Numbered from the stretch's first letter, positions 36,198 through 48,972 are shown. The stretch: 64,000 nt of DNA from Ceraceosorus guamensis (GCF_003144195.1 NW_020290046.1:62001-126000), one strand, 5' to 3'. The notes: generated by a model from the letters alone, not told the origin. Translations and numbers: made by a program.

Positions 36198-36969
36198 ATG
36201 CTGTACACTTTCATCTACTCCCTTGTACTAGTGACGCTGATAGTGGGTGAGTATGATGCTCCCCCCTTCGTCTCGTGTAGGGATGCCTTGGCTGATGGGA
36301 TTTCACTCGCGCGCCCTTGCCTTGCATCTTCAGTGGCGTACATCAAACGAGCCTCGCTCCTGATCCATCTTCCCGAAGACTGGGTGGACAGACTTCCCTC
36401 TTTGCTCCAAGCACCTCGTCCCTCTCCCATATCTGGCGGCTATTCGAGATTATCGGATTGGAGCGCTCAAGTCAGGAGCGGTCTGAGCAGCAACAGGTTC
36501 GACTTGGAACAGAATGTCAGGGATCAAGATTCTAGGAGCGGGCTGGACGAGGTGGACGCGGCAGAGGTCAGAGCAGTCATGGCTACGCGTGGATTGGTGA
36601 GTGTGTCATTCGGAACAAGAGCTACTCAAGACTGCGCGGCGATTCGCATCGAGTCTCTGAAGCGCACCCGAAGAAAAAGCTCTGCGGGCAAAGCTAGGGC
36701 ACGAGCATTATATCGGCATGGAGACCGATACAATCAGCTCTGCTCATACCACCACATCTCCACGCTGGTCATCTCTCCACACGCGGGGCAAATCGATCGT
36801 CGCGTTGCGTGAGCCTTTGCTCATGCTCTTTATATCGCCTCTCCTTCGGCAGACATTCGACCGAGCTCGACTCTACTTGCACGAAGAACGTATGAGGGCA
36901 AACGGCATCGATCCCAAAACGGGTCTCAGCTTGGACGCCAAGAGCGTCACCTTTTCCAACTTGAGGTAG
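36198..36969 (+). CDS. DUF2015 small membrane-anchored protein
   Basis: Three exons, 36198..36246, 36334..36596 and 36853..36969, give 142 aa. An N-terminal hydrophobic segment (YTFIYSLVLVTLIVG) predicts a signal anchor. A hydrophilic middle and a conserved C-terminal block follow: AEVRAVMATRGLTFDRARL, RMRANGIDPKTG and KSVTFSNLR. This block matches the fungal DUF2015 family (PF09435), which ends in a similar RF..NGIGPDGRPRDPK.V.FS pattern. The function is unknown. The second intron (256 nt) is long for this genome. It was placed because the frame breaks exactly between GL and the next conserved residues. The gene is divergently transcribed from Vps37. Confidence 0.82.
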
Positions 36970-37495
36970 CCAGCCCTTTGGAAGACTACGCGCCAAGAAG
37001 CATGCGTTAAGCTTTCCATTCTCTCCAGATGGTAGGGAGACACGAGCATTGTTGCAAAGTAGCCCACAGAAGCTTTAGGTAGCGCTTGCAGGCTCATGTC
37101 ACGAAACAATCATCCAGTCATCTTTCTCCTTTGCCCTCGAGGTACGCTCGAGGCATGCGAGCGCTCTAGTGCTTTGCCTGATCACACCAGCGCCCGCAGA
37201 AAAGGTAGGCTCGTGGCTAGCTCAGTCGAAGCGCAGAGTGCCAATGACGTTTCATTCGATCAAGTACAAAGGGTGTCACACACAAACACCTGGGTCGCCA
37301 GAGGTCAAGTTGATGATTACAAGGGGGTACCACTGATCTCTCAGAGATGCAAGTGAGTCGCATGGTCGTGAAAGTGTTCGTTGTGCACTGTGCACTAAGC
37401 ACCCTAGCAAGGACGCGTGATGCATTGAAGCAGTGAGCAATATCCTCGTGAAAAGTGAGTCTTTTGGGTTAGTCTGAAGGCACCTCCGACCGGTC
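36970..37495. other. intergenic, convergent 3' ends
   Basis: 526 bp between the DUF2015 (+) and RhoGEF (-) stop codons. No gene recognised. Confidence 0.45.
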
Positions 37496-40400
37496 TCATC
37501 CTTCGACGTCATGGGTTGTGGAGGAAGAGTCGCGTATTTCGACGAAAAGATCGCGCTCGGCCCAGCCGAGCGTTCCATCGGCACCGCGTCCGAAAGCCAA
37601 TACTGCTTCGTCGCTCTTATCAAAAGACAAGACCGCGATATTGTCCCCAGGGGCAAAAGCGAGCCATGGCCAGCCTAACCTGCCCGCAGGATCCCTCAAA
37701 GGACTTTCGGCTTGAGCTGTGAGTAACGCGATCACCCGCATCTTGTGACGATTCTGGGGCATGGGCCGAGCTCGACTTTCCTCAACGGAGGGTGGCATGT
37801 CTTCCGCCTTGGGTTCGTCGGGCAGCGGCTTCGTCGTCTGCGCTGGCGAAAGATCGTACGGCTCCAACTGAGGGCCTCCTTCTGCTGGAGGACTGAGAAA
37901 AGGCAGAGAATTGGCATCCCCAGAGAGAACGAACCAAGAATCTCGAGAAGAGCTTCCGCTCTTGAAGGTCAACGACAGAGCCGGGGGTTGATCGGCCACG
38001 CGAGCATGATCGGCAGTGCGAGAGGCGGCCGCTAACGCACTCGCACCAGACGGAAGTGGTGGCACTTTCTCGCCCGTTGGCGAGTGTTCGCGACTGAAAT
38101 TGCCACTGAGGCTTCGCATCAGACCTGCAACACCACTAGGCCGCCTGCCGCTTGTGCCCGGAGGTGCGAGTAGAGCCGGTCCTGACGGGCGCGATGAAGT
38201 TGCGAGCTGAGGGTCGTAGCTGGTGATTTGCCTGCCATCGTCTGCTGCAGCTATGACGCGGTCTTGCGGCTGCGCAGGCTCTTGAAGGGATGCTTGGTCT
38301 CGGTTGGCGATGACCAGAGTCTCGGCGAGGGAAGCTGCCTCCTCGTGAGCGTGCCAAAACACTCGAACAGTCTGCACGTGTCTAAGCGTTAAATCTTGTG
38401 TTCCAGGATGAATCGCCAGCTCGTTCGAGGCGTAGGCATGCTCTGACCAATAAGCCAAACGCGCTCTTTTTGCTTGTAGATGATGCGTCGCTTGAAGCCG
38501 AGCAAAAGCTTGCACGCCAATATCCAAAAGCGTTTGCACTCCGTAAATGAATTGAGGCAGCTCATCGAGCAGCTGTGCGTGCAGAGCCACAAATGCATTG
38601 GCGCTGTCGACAAGCTTCTTGTCTGGAATCTTGTCCGATTTTGCCAAGGCTGCGCGATATCGCTGGTAATCCGACTCTCGTTCATCCCGTTTCGCAAGAA
38701 CTGCAATCGGATTGTCGAACATTTGCTCAATGCGCTGCGTCATTGGCAGAATGGTGGAGCGAATGTCGTTGTCCATTTGACGCCATGGCCCATTCACCAG
38801 TCCTCTAAGCATCTCGCAGGCCGCGCTCTGCCTAGTGTCGGGAGTTTCAGCCCCGGCTTCCTCCTGGATTGCGGCTGCATCTAGACCCAGTCGATAGACC
38901 GAACCGATTTGGAACGTCAAGGCGATCTCCGACTCGTAGGCATTCTTCTGTGCGCGCGACCAATCCAGGCAATGCCGCGTGAAGCGATGCACGTTGCGTC
39001 TAAGAGTGTGCAACTGAGCGGACAGCCGCACATAGTCATCTGTGATTGGCTCGATCGAGGGGCCAACCAATACATGCTTGGCTTTGTCGCTTTTTCGCTT
39101 TGGCCGTTTAGTCGAGCTTGCGGTCCTCTGCATATTCGGAGCGCTTTTGCCGGTGAGAATGTTCTCGACGAGGTCTTTGCGCTTCTTCACCTCGTTGATA
39201 TTGTCCGCGACCTGCTGTATCTCCATCAGAGCGGCTCTCAAGTTCGGCTCGTCAGGATGGCTAGCTGGCGTGCTTGTGAGGATCTGTTGGATGAGTAGGG
39301 GATACTTGAGCACTCGCTGAACCGGCTTGATCAAGAGTGAAGCAAGGTCCCAAGCGTTCGTACTGCGCATAAAAGGGTCTCGCGATGAGCCGGATAGGTC
39401 GACTGCAGAATGCGGGGAGAGTGACTGTCACACTTACTGGACCCTTGCCGCCTCTGTACACTCTTTCAAGAAGACTGAAGCCTTGCTGGAGCTGAGCGTA
39501 AGCTCTTGTAGCCTGCTGATGGACGCCTCGTGCCGAGAGCAGTATGCCGAGTAGATGGACTCGATGCGAGGCATCTAAGATGATGGGACGTGAAATCGGT
39601 AAGGGTGCTGCCTGCGATATGTTCCATGCCGGGTCGCAACTTACCATTTTCAGGAAGAATTGTCCAATCTGATCGTCTTGAACATCTTCCGACTCGGTCA
39701 GTGGGGCAGAAGCACTGGCAGCCATGGTACCCTTGGCGCCCTGAAGCTGGGCCACCATCTCGTCCGCGAACGCTGCGCACTGTTCCAGATGAGCGAAGAT
39801 GATGCGAATGTCGATCGGGCTCAGAGGCGCGTCAGCGGCTCCTACTGTAGACGTGCTCAGGAAGCTGCTGCCGCTTGCGGCACTCAGAGGACCGCCCGTC
39901 AACACCGAGACAGCTGGGCGTCCAGGGATCGGAGGCGTGTCGGAAGGACTGCCCATTAGCGTCACAGATGACCCCGTCTTGGTCAGCGCGTTGCTGGTGC
40001 CAGAGGTGGCGACACTCGAGACTGATGGCGGTGCCGACGTCCCCAAGAGCATGGGTGGGGTAGCCGGCAGAGGCGGTGGTGGGGGGTGCGTATCGGAAGT
40101 GTTCGAGGTTTGCGAGGAGACCGTGTACACTGAAGACCTGTGACTTGGATTGCTAGAGTGGACGGACGAGCGCGAATTCGTCGTAGCTCCGCCAGTGGTG
40201 CTGACAGAGTGGTGAGAGTAGTTCGATGCGCGTGCCGCATCTCCAGCTGAGGTCGAGACCATTCTCTGTGTTCCCACTGCCGGCGACGCGACATTCGATG
40301 CAGACTTCTGCGGAAGGAACACAGAGGAAGAGGATGCGGACACAGGGGTCGAAAACATGCTACCAGGTGATTGGACTGGTGTGACTCCAGAAGGTGAAGG

Positions 40401-43400
40401 CACACCGCACCGAGCCCGCGCTCGTGCCAGATAGATGTCGCGCACCACTGCAAGGTCAGACGCGTAGCTCTTCTCGGTTTCCACAAGCTCCGAGATGACG
40501 TTCCGGCGTCGGAGAAGGCGACGCAGCTCTGGCGAGAGCTCATCGCGCGGTGACAAGGGAGCGGACGATGTTTGCTCCATCGTCTGCGTGATCTGAGCGT
40601 CAGTGGTAGCGCTGCTGGGATATTGTCCAAGAGAGACTTCGCTGCCTTCAGAAGTCCGCCGGCGAAGCAGAGGCATGGAACTCTTAGCTTGGATGACTCC
40701 GCTCTCACCATCCTCCTCTTGCGGGGAGTCGAAAACACGCCGAATTTGGGGACGGGAAGGCTCCGTGGGGCGCCGGGTGCGCAGACTCCGTCCGAAGAAG
40801 CTACCAGGACTAATTGTATCAGGCGTCACAGCACCGTCGGGCGAATCCTTGCTGCTGAAGGGCCATCTTTTGCTACTCTTCTTCTTGGCGCTAACAGTAC
40901 CTACCTCGACCGTCAAGTCGCTGTCGCCGTGAGCTGACGAAGGCCGACTCGGACCGGGTTTTCGCTTGCTTCCAAGGACTTCGGAAGGTGAGACCTTGCG
41001 GAGTGTGCGCCAAGACGTTGACGAACCATCCTGAGAGCCTGGCGTAAGGCTGGTTTGTGAATGCTTCTCCAAGATGTTGGGTTGCGAGCTCGTATCAAGC
41101 CCATCGAGAAGTTCGACTGGTTCATCGATCGCCGCCTTTGCAGGCACTGGAGGCGCGACAGGCGACTCCACGGACGATCCGACAGAGAGTTGTGGCGATT
41201 GTTTCGACAGTCGATGAGCACCTTTCTTTGGTGTGGGAGCTGGCTGCAGCTGCACGCCCTGGTGCCACGGAGGGAAGCCTGTCTGCGAGGAAGCAGGAGA
41301 CCCGACAGAGACTGCGCTGGCAGATGCGTGGTCAAACGCAACATCTTCACCTCTGGGCGAGAAGCCAAGGGCATCCAAAGTGGGAGCGAACGTCTCCAGA
41401 CTGTTGCGTACAGGGCTGAGGGGAGCATCCTCGGCAGAGCAGCCATTACTTTCCGGTTCATCAGCCGCTGAGATCGCTGACCCTGACTCTGCATTCGCAC
41501 CAAACTGATTCGATCCTGCGACTGCTCTCGCACGCAGAGCATTCTTCTGAGGAAGCGCCGGTCTGCGATTTTCACTCGGGCCCATGCCTGGCGAAGCCAG
41601 ACGTGAAGCTGGCGCCGTGCTGCCGGAATGGGAAGTTCGAGACGATTGATCCTCAAGAGTCTCCGCTCTATTCAAAGGCAGGGGATGGCCAAGGACGGAG
41701 TGCAAATGAGGAGTGTCTTGAGAGGTCTGTGACGAGCCCGGGGCATGCGAAGCACTGGTCGAGTCCTCTTCGGGCACAGGACTTGGAGCGTTGACGTGGT
41801 GACCCGATCCGAAGCGGGGTCCGAGTGCGGGAAATGCACCGAGACGAGCGCGAATCGAAGACACCGAAGCACCGAGCGACGGCTCCGCTTGCCCCGTAGA
41901 AGGGAGAGGGTCATGGGTTTGACCCTGGGCGGGAGGCGCGGAGCTGTGCTGAGCCCTGCCGTTGAGTGCGGGCCGCAAGGCAGCTGCATTCTCGAACCGT
42001 GCAGCAAGAGCTGCAACGGCGCCTGGCATTTTGCTCGGACGAGTAGATGGGCTCGTCGAGGCTGGCGATATCGGCGAAGAAGGCTCGGCTTCGTGAAGGC
42101 TCAAGGTGGAAGAGCTGCCCTGCATCGGTAGCAGCTTTGTACGAGGTGAATCGAGGGTTCGCGTTGCAGACAATGGCGAGCGAGGTGTGGTCGGCGTGGT
42201 AGAGCTCGAGCGGCGTGGCAAAGATGGCCTTCCCGGCGTGTCCGAAAGCACGTCTTGCGTGTTTCGAAGGCTGCTGGTCCTCGGCAGCGGCGCAGCTATG
42301 CTTGCTGCCAAGCTGCGATAGCTACCAGCGCTTTCTCTGCGACTATGCCGTTTCGAATTTGATCGGCTTAATCTAGTCTCGCTTAATGAATCCTCCGAGA
42401 TTGGTGATTGCATCGGCGAGGCTCCCATCGACTGGGGACGCAATCTCGCATCGTTTCGGGGCGAGCCCTCCGCAGTGCCTGGTCGTCGTCCGCCAAGTTG
42501 AGGTCTTGGAGAGCCTCGGTCGCCCATGGACCCCGACCTCTCCCTAGCGCGCGGAGTCCTATCCAGAGCTTCGTTGCGAATCACAGCAGCTGGTGCTAAC
42601 GCGGCGCTGCTCACAGCATGTGTTCCGTTACTTGTCATGCTCTCCTCTCCCCTCCCTGTTCGCGATCGATCCTGGAGTCGGAGAAAAGAGCTGTCTGCCG
42701 GGAAGAACGGAGTAGCAGGCGAGGATCCTTCAGAAGGGTGAGATGCTGACAGCATTGCTTCCGAAGGACCAGCATCATACTCGTACGGCGTGTGCTCTTG
42801 CAGCCTTCCCAGGCTTCGCCTTGAAATGTGAGAATAAGCCTCGTCGGCGCCTACGAAGTAGAATGACATGAAGTGAGCTGGACAGTAGCTGCTTGACCCG
42901 CCTTAAAAAAGCAAGGCAATACTTACCGGCACCCCCTTCGATCTCGGCCCCGATGCTCTCTCGCGAGCGCGAGCTCGAGCTCTCGCTGCGAGCCAGCGAT
43001 GCCGCAGCGCCAAAGGGGTGAGTCAAAGCACTCCCTGATTGCGGGGTGGAGCTACGTAGTCCATTTGTGGCTGGGCCCTGTACGCCTTCAGAGATATGAT
43101 TTGCGTTTGCAAGCTGATCCGGCTGAGATTGCGAGTTGGCCATTGCGGGAACTGGAGGCGGTGGATACGTCGGCGCCGTGCGCGCCTCGGATTTCTGCTC
43201 TGCTTCAGGTGTAGTTGCTACTGCGATTTGCAGAGCTTCTGCTGCAGCCAATCTGGAGGTGCTTTGACTGGAGGACGATGCGCTCATACTAGACGACGGC
43301 GACCCCGAGTCGTCCAAATGGGTGCGCGTATCAGCCTGCGGAACACCGTTGGTGACTTTGGCCTTGCGCAACCCGAACAGGCGGGAGCGTAGTGTGCTCT

Positions 43401-44268
43401 TGATTGCTGAGGAGCCCGCCCCTGTGCCCTCATTTCCAGGGGAAGTCTCGACTACGTGGCCTGTGTGCCCGTGCAACACATCTGCAGATGCAGAGCTTGC
43501 AAGCGTCGCTGCCGCATCTGCCTGGCCACTTCGCAGACGGCCCTTGTCGCTATGCGCAAGGTCAAACATGCTGGCAGAGGCGGTCGGGATCCAGCGCGAG
43601 CCCGGGCTAGCGGGAATCGATGTCGCTCCTACGGACAGGGGCGAAGAGCGACTACTCGACGCAGGACCCTGTACTCGTTGAGGTCGCAATGATGGCACAG
43701 GAGGCACCTCCTCTTCAGGCAAAGCTCTACTGATCGGGTCGGCGTCACCAGCAGATGCGACCCTTCTGCCGCGTGTGCTGGCTTTGCTGCTTGGGCGAGG
43801 TCCAGATGCTCGAGTCGTCGATTCGTTTGGAATCTGCGGTTGATGATCGCCTGTGGCAGAGGACGGGGAGTCGCGATGGCTTTGTATGGACGAATTAGGC
43901 GAAGGCAAGTCCCCTGACGGCCAGCGTGACCCCTCGACGGACGCCACCGCGCTGCTAGCCAGAATCTTCGACCTGGAACTTTTTGTGCCCAGTGGCGTCG
44001 TTGGTGGCGAGGCGGGATTGCGATAGGGAGATCTTTGGCGTCCGTGGGAAGACCGGCGCCCGCTGCTATTGCTATAAATGGATGCTGCAGAGGGACGTCG
44101 AGTGCTGTATGGATGGGCAAGGGTCAGAGAGCTGCCACTCGCCTTTGTGAGATTGCCCGCGCTGAGGTCGTCCGCGCCTTTCGGAACATCATCCTGATCT
44201 ATCTGAGCTTCCTCGCCAAATTTGCCGGCATGCTCGCGACTTGCAGCGAATGGGGGCGGCTTGCTCAT
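37496..44268 (-). CDS. large RhoGEF with DH, BAR and SH3-like domains
   Basis: Four exons, 44268..42927, 42850..39645, 39574..39438, 39362..37496, give 2183 aa. All junctions are GT-AG and the frame closes. The first 1,190 residues are Ser/Pro/Arg-rich and disordered. The DH (Dbl homology) domain begins with RRNVISELVETEKSYASDL, is interrupted by about 190 low-complexity residues, and resumes with SPIDIRIIFAHLEQC, then YSAYCSRHE, FLKECTEAARVHTNAWDL.SLLIKPVQRVLKYPLL. After a linker, a helical region (HTLRRNVHRFTRHCLDWSRAQKNAYESE to LLDIGVQAFARLQATHHL) fits a BAR domain. The end (MRVIALLTAQAESPL..GWPWLAFAPGDNIAVL) fits an SH3 domain. DH-BAR-SH3 proteins (animal DNMBP/Tuba, fungal relatives) activate Rho/Cdc42 at curved membranes. 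The GTPase target cannot be told. No PH domain is visible. Confidence 0.9.
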
Positions 44269-45442
44269 CTTGTCTACAATTTTGCCGCACTACGCGGCAC
44301 GCGGTACTCGACCGGCCCGCAAGGCCGCGCGGAAACAAAGGCTGTGTGTGCTCTTTTGACGGGGCCAACAGGTGGTACGAGCAGGGGCAGTCCTGAGTGT
44401 TGAGATCGTTTGAGGCTGCGCTGAGAAGCTGTTTGTCTTCGGACAGAAGCGTCGCAGCTCAATTGGCAAGCGCGATCACGAGCGAATGCAGCGAATGCTG
44501 ATGGTGCGTGCGCCAAAGCACTTGGGCGCAGGTATTAATGGGTCCTCTGGTGATGGAGAGGCCGCCGCGCGTGCAAGAATCACGAATGCTCGGCATCTAG
44601 CCTCGCGTACCCCGTCGCGCGTAATAGACGTCTTGACGCAGCGAGTCTGGCGGTGACGACAGCGAAGGCGACCCGGCAGTACGAATGAATGGGAGGGCAG
44701 GATCGAAAGAGGATGCGGAATGAGAGTCTCGGGTGAAGGCACAGGCAGAGCTGCGCGCGCTTTCATATGCCACAGCGCAGACTGTCACCATGCGAAGAAG
44801 CACTGCAAGCGGTGGTGGGTATAGAGTCGAAAGATCACGAATGATGGTACTGCATGCTGTATCGCACCGCACCCTCTTCTGCTTCAAGACCCCGGTTGGT
44901 GTGAGAATTCTAGGCTCTGCATGTGATGGTACGTCTAGCTACATCGCCCAAACGCGCGCATAGCAAACAGGTGATGCATGTGCTGATGGCTGCCTGCGCG
45001 GAGCGAAGTTTGCAGCAAGAAACAATTAAGGGTATAGCAGCTGCTATAGCTGCTGCTGAGACCGCTGATTCCTTCATGGCCTTATGCAGCCACGCGCACA
45101 GGACCGCTTTTGTGATGCATGACGCTGTCTCAGCCAAAGTGTGCGTAACCAATCGGAGTGTGAAACACGCGCGTACACTCACGACTGCGATGGTGAGCTA
45201 GTTATTGCAGTCAAAATTTTGAGTAGCGATCTTACGCCTGAAATCTCGAATCTTTCTTTCCATCGGTTTGAGGATGATCGGCAGTCGCGCAAGAAAGTTT
45301 TGAACCGTGAGTCTTGCAACGCCGAGCTGAGCTCCAAGACTCGTTCAAGGCGTTGCATGGGTACGGGTTATTGCGGGTCAAGTATGTAGAGTCTGAGTCT
45401 GACACCCGTGTGTGTACTTTGGTTTTCAAGGGGCACTCCATT

Positions 45443-45491
45443 TGATTCAAGATTGTATGATGTCTAGTCACCACTCTTGACTCACGACTGT
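45443..45491 (+). repeat. seven-unit array of the degenerate 7-bp repeat
   Basis: Steps of seven give TGATTCA, AGATTGT, ATGATGT, CTAGTCA, CCACTCT, TGACTCA, CGACTGT. It is degenerate but in register, like the array at 19398. Confidence 0.55.
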
Positions 45492-45880
45492 AGTTCTGAG
45501 TCCCTACCTCTGCGGGGCCGTTGCTTGATCCACCGAAGATTGCACCCGCAGCTGGGCATGGCCGGTCCACAGTCAAAAGTCGTGATCGAGTGCCGTTATG
45601 CTGTGGTCTGCGTGCGGACAGAAGAGCAGCAGCAGCACGGCATCTCATCAAAAGTGAGCGAACACCACGCATGCAGACGGTGCGGATCGGTGCGGTGCGG
45701 TGCCTACACAGCATACGCACATGCATGCATGCAGCTGATCAAAATGCATACTTGCGCGCACGCTGCTATTTCCTGAATCAAAATGTCTCCCGCAACAATT
45801 TAAGCAATATTTCACAATCGAACTCTTGATGAGTCTAATGATCGGATTGTAGTGAATCGGGAACATGAAAGCACCGGAGC

Positions 45881-45899
45881 TATATATGTATATATATAT
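45881..45899. repeat. TA-rich tract
   Basis: Two TATATA runs separated by TG (about 19 bp). It could be a low-complexity tract or a TATA region; no gene starts close by. Confidence 0.6.
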
Positions 45900-46705
45900 G
45901 GCGTTCGCCATCCAACGGTCGGAGCTATGATGTAGTGCGGCGGCGGCAGTGCTGGAACCGCGGGTCCCACACACAAACTAACTTTTGACTTCGGCTGCAT
46001 GCATGCGTGGATGGTGGGCTGAGCTGCAGATGAGGAATTGCACGTACGACACGCGCGCATGCAAAGTAGTAGTTAATGAAGAGGTTGAGCCTTCTTCCAG
46101 AGGATTATAACAATCTTGAATAGTTGAAGTCACCTCCTGTCACACCGCTGTAGCTGTCCCTCATAGCCTAAGCAAGCTTCGAGCTTTGTCAACGTGTTCG
46201 CCTGCTGCTCCTGCGCCCTATTTGGACCCTCCATCTCGCAGCGACCGACATTCAAGACTCGCATTCGGACTACTTGAATCAAGCATGTGAAGACAACGGT
46301 GTAGGGACCAGGATGAAATCAAAATGAAGCTGCATGGGCGCCAACTCAGCTCTTAATCGACCCATGCAGCTTACACATGAAATTTATGTTGAGCGTATGC
46401 ATCGCAATCAAAAATGAAGCGCCAGTCAAGAGTCTCTATCACGTCATTTTTGAATTCGTCTCAAGGCGACGCTTTAGACGCGTTTATCTGCTGAGCGCGC
46501 GCCGCGCATCTGGTTTGCGCAGAACTAGACGGCGTCGGATACGTCCTGAAACCTTTTTCTTCAAAGATCCGCGGGCAGAAAGTCCGTTACTTTGTCGACT
46601 GAACACAACTGAAAAGTTTGCTCTTTTCCGGTCGAAGTGATCTGACTGATGCAGTCCCTTTGTCACTTCACGCGCTCGGATCAACAGCTCTTTTGGTGAA
46701 AACAT

Positions 46706-46717
46706 CCTATATATAGG
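46706..46717 (+). promoter_or_regulatory. CCTATATATAGG, possible TATA element
   Basis: Perfect 12-bp palindrome 198 bp upstream of the methyltransferase ATG. It is the best-placed TATA-like element in the window. Its use as a core promoter is an inference. Confidence 0.4.
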
Positions 46718-46914
46718 CTGTTTCTCGCGCGCTGCGAGCTGGTGGGTGTCTTCTCGTACGCGTGCTGCTGGTTGCAGACGACCACGACTGACTCGGGGTG
46801 AGCAGAGCGTAGCAGCACAAAGGATACACTGAAACCTCGAATGCCTAGGATTTTTCTGTCGCATCACCTCCACATACAGCAGGCATGCATCCACACAAGT
46901 CGTTGATCGGATGA

Positions 46915-48033
46915 ATGGGTAGGAACAGAAAGCTCCGAGCTCGGCGTGCCTCCTCGTCTGGGTCGGAGAACAGGCAAGATCGGCCCAGAGCTCGAAGTCC
47001 GACATCATGCTCGGATGATGGCGAATATGGTGAAACACCAAAGGAAGACTCGGCGTTCGCTTACGCAGATCAGAAAGGGCCATCGCCAGCTAGTGACACA
47101 AAGCATCTGGATCTGCTTCCCTACCCTTTGCCCGCCTTGGACGTCACCTTACTCTTGAAGCAGCGTTCTGCCGCGTCTACAGAATATGAAGCCTCCACTG
47201 GTACGACGCTTTGGCTCTCCAGTCAAATCTTGGTCTGCTACTTGATCGCCAACAAAGTCAAGCTTGCGCGCTCCGACCGCAGCCGCTGCCGCGAAAGTCC
47301 AGATGCGCCGAGAGCCATCGAATTGGGCAGTGGAACGGGAATGCTGGCTCTCGTCTTGGCTCGGCTCGGCTTCGAAACGCTCGCAACAGACATCGAGCCA
47401 GCTTTATCTCAAGTGCTGCGCCCGAATCTTTCTGACAATGCCGAGGCTTTGCGGCTTGCTGCTGCAGCAAGCCCAAAGGGATACAGCAATGCCTTCATGA
47501 CGCCTCGGAGCGCCTGCCTCGACTGGACGCAATGCCCTGCCACTTCTGATCCAGGTACCGCTCAGGCCGAGCGCCGCCCCCACACCACCCGCCATGAGGT
47601 CGTCCAGCTCTGCGCAGCGCGATGGGCTGCTCAGCTCTGCAAGGATGCGCAGGTGCCGCCACCGTGGTCATTGATCCTTTCCACCGATACCTTGTACCAC
47701 CCCCCGCTCATTGCGCCGTTCTGGTGGACCGTGAAAGCACTGGTGCTGGCTTCTCGTGCGGCAGCGCACAGCAATGTCGATAGCCACGACTCGTCACCAC
47801 CACCAACTCGTCCAGGTGCTGACAAAACACGCGATCCCGTCGTTCTGATCGCTCTAGAACGCCGAGACAGCTCGTTGATCGATGAAGCGCTCCAAGTCGG
47901 CAGGCATCACGGCTTCCATCTCAAACAAGTCTCGCAGAGGACTTTGAGAAAGGCTGTTGATGCCCACCTCGGCGCATACTGGGAGAGGGGGGCGTGGGAA
48001 GGAGTCGAAGTCTGGAGTTGCGCGCTTCAATGA
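46915..48033 (+). CDS. METTL21/FAM86-like protein methyltransferase
   Basis: Single exon, 372 aa. A class I SAM-dependent methyltransferase of the Methyltransf_16 group, whose members methylate lysines of proteins such as Hsp70, eEF1A and eEF2. Visible: a disordered basic N-terminus (about 60 aa), TGTTLWLSSQILVCYL (the family's entry helix), motif I AIELGSGTGMLALVLARLG, the acidic end of strand 2 LATDIEP, a motif II-like WSLILSTDTLYHP (position of the DxxY-type motif), and late strands VVLIALERRDSSL and GFHLKQVS. The substrate cannot be named. The nearest in-frame ATG to the conserved part is 46915. No intron is needed. Confidence 0.85.
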   Translation: MGRNRKLRARRASSSGSENRQDRPRARSPTSCSDDGEYGETPKEDSAFAYADQKGPSPASDTKHLDLLPYPLPALDVTLLLKQRSAASTEYEASTGTTLWLSSQILVCYLIANKVKLARSDRSRCRESPDAPRAIELGSGTGMLALVLARLGFETLATDIEPALSQVLRPNLSDNAEALRLAAAASPKGYSNAFMTPRSACLDWTQCPATSDPGTAQAERRPHTTRHEVVQLCAARWAAQLCKDAQVPPPWSLILSTDTLYHPPLIAPFWWTVKALVLASRAAAHSNVDSHDSSPPPTRPGADKTRDPVVLIALERRDSSLIDEALQVGRHHGFHLKQVSQRTLRKAVDAHLGAYWERGAWEGVEVWSCALQ

Positions 48034-48972
48034 GCGACGGATGACATCACGTCAACAAGTGGCGTGCTTGAATCTCTCTCTCTCTCAACATCAAGCGAAT
48101 TGGGCAGGAATAGACCACGCTAAAGTCCCGCAGAGACAGGGCGAGGCAGCCAAGTCCAAGGGCGCAATGGAGGCGTGCCGATTTGAACCGCAATGTATAT
48201 GAGCTCGCTTCTTTGCTCGTCTGGAAATGTTCATGAGAGCAGCATTTGCGATCTGCCATTAGGGACACCAAGGTGTGGAACAGCCGGATTAGTGACGATC
48301 GGCAAGGGGCAAGAGGCTGAAAGAATCGAGGCAGGACGAGGGGCAAGTAAAAAGAGGCCATTAGGATGCTTCACCATTAAGGACTAAAACAAAGGGAAAG
48401 AGAACCAAAAGAAAAAAGTCGGTTTGCTAGAAGTGTCCTTTGAGATTTCAGTGCTGGGATATTGTGGAGCGAACGTTGTGTGTATGGGTGCCAGCGGGAG
48501 GGGTATGAGGGCTAATCGGGAAGAGAAGGAGCACAAGGCATGACAGTGGAAGCGCGAGTGCGAGAACAGAAGCAATAGCTCATGGCGGGGGTGGCGAGAG
48601 ATGGGTGGGGGCACGACTGACGTTGTGCGGTGAACCCAACCTTAGCAGCGACATTCGCACAGATGGCCCGCTGCGTGTAAGCCCGCGCCTTGTAGCACAT
48701 GCAATACTTGTCAGCGGTCCGAGCTGAAACGCCAAGTCCCCTTATACCCTTCGGCGCTCGACCTTTCTAGTCGTCGTCGTCGTCGTCAAGGCTTGCAATC
48801 GTGAGCACCAGCGCCTTCGCTCAACTATATAGAGGAAAGAAATGGGACTGCAGGCCCGGCTCCGATAGTAGACCACATAGTTCCAATGCTTTCCACTGAG
48901 TTTCAGACTCGGTGCATGCACCGCGGAGAATCAGTCTGCGTGCTTGGAAGACTGCTCGCATCACTTGGCAAG
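48034..48972. other. intergenic, convergent 3' ends
   Basis: 939 bp between the methyltransferase (+) and G-alpha (-) stop codons. It contains a (TCG)5 run at 48771-48787 and a TATA-like CTATATAG near 48825. No gene recognised. Confidence 0.45.
48771..48787. repeat. (TCG)5 trinucleotide repeat
   Basis: About five and a half copies of TCG in noncoding DNA. Confidence 0.8.

Larger units (their letters stand above)
44269..46914. other. intergenic, divergent promoter region, 2.6 kb
   Basis: Lies between the RhoGEF and methyltransferase starts. It holds members of the 7-bp repeat family (44571-44590, about 44836, about 45170, and a seven-unit stretch at 45443-45491), an AT tract (45881-45899) and a CCTATATATAGG palindrome at 46706-46717. 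No convincing gene. Confidence 0.5.
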
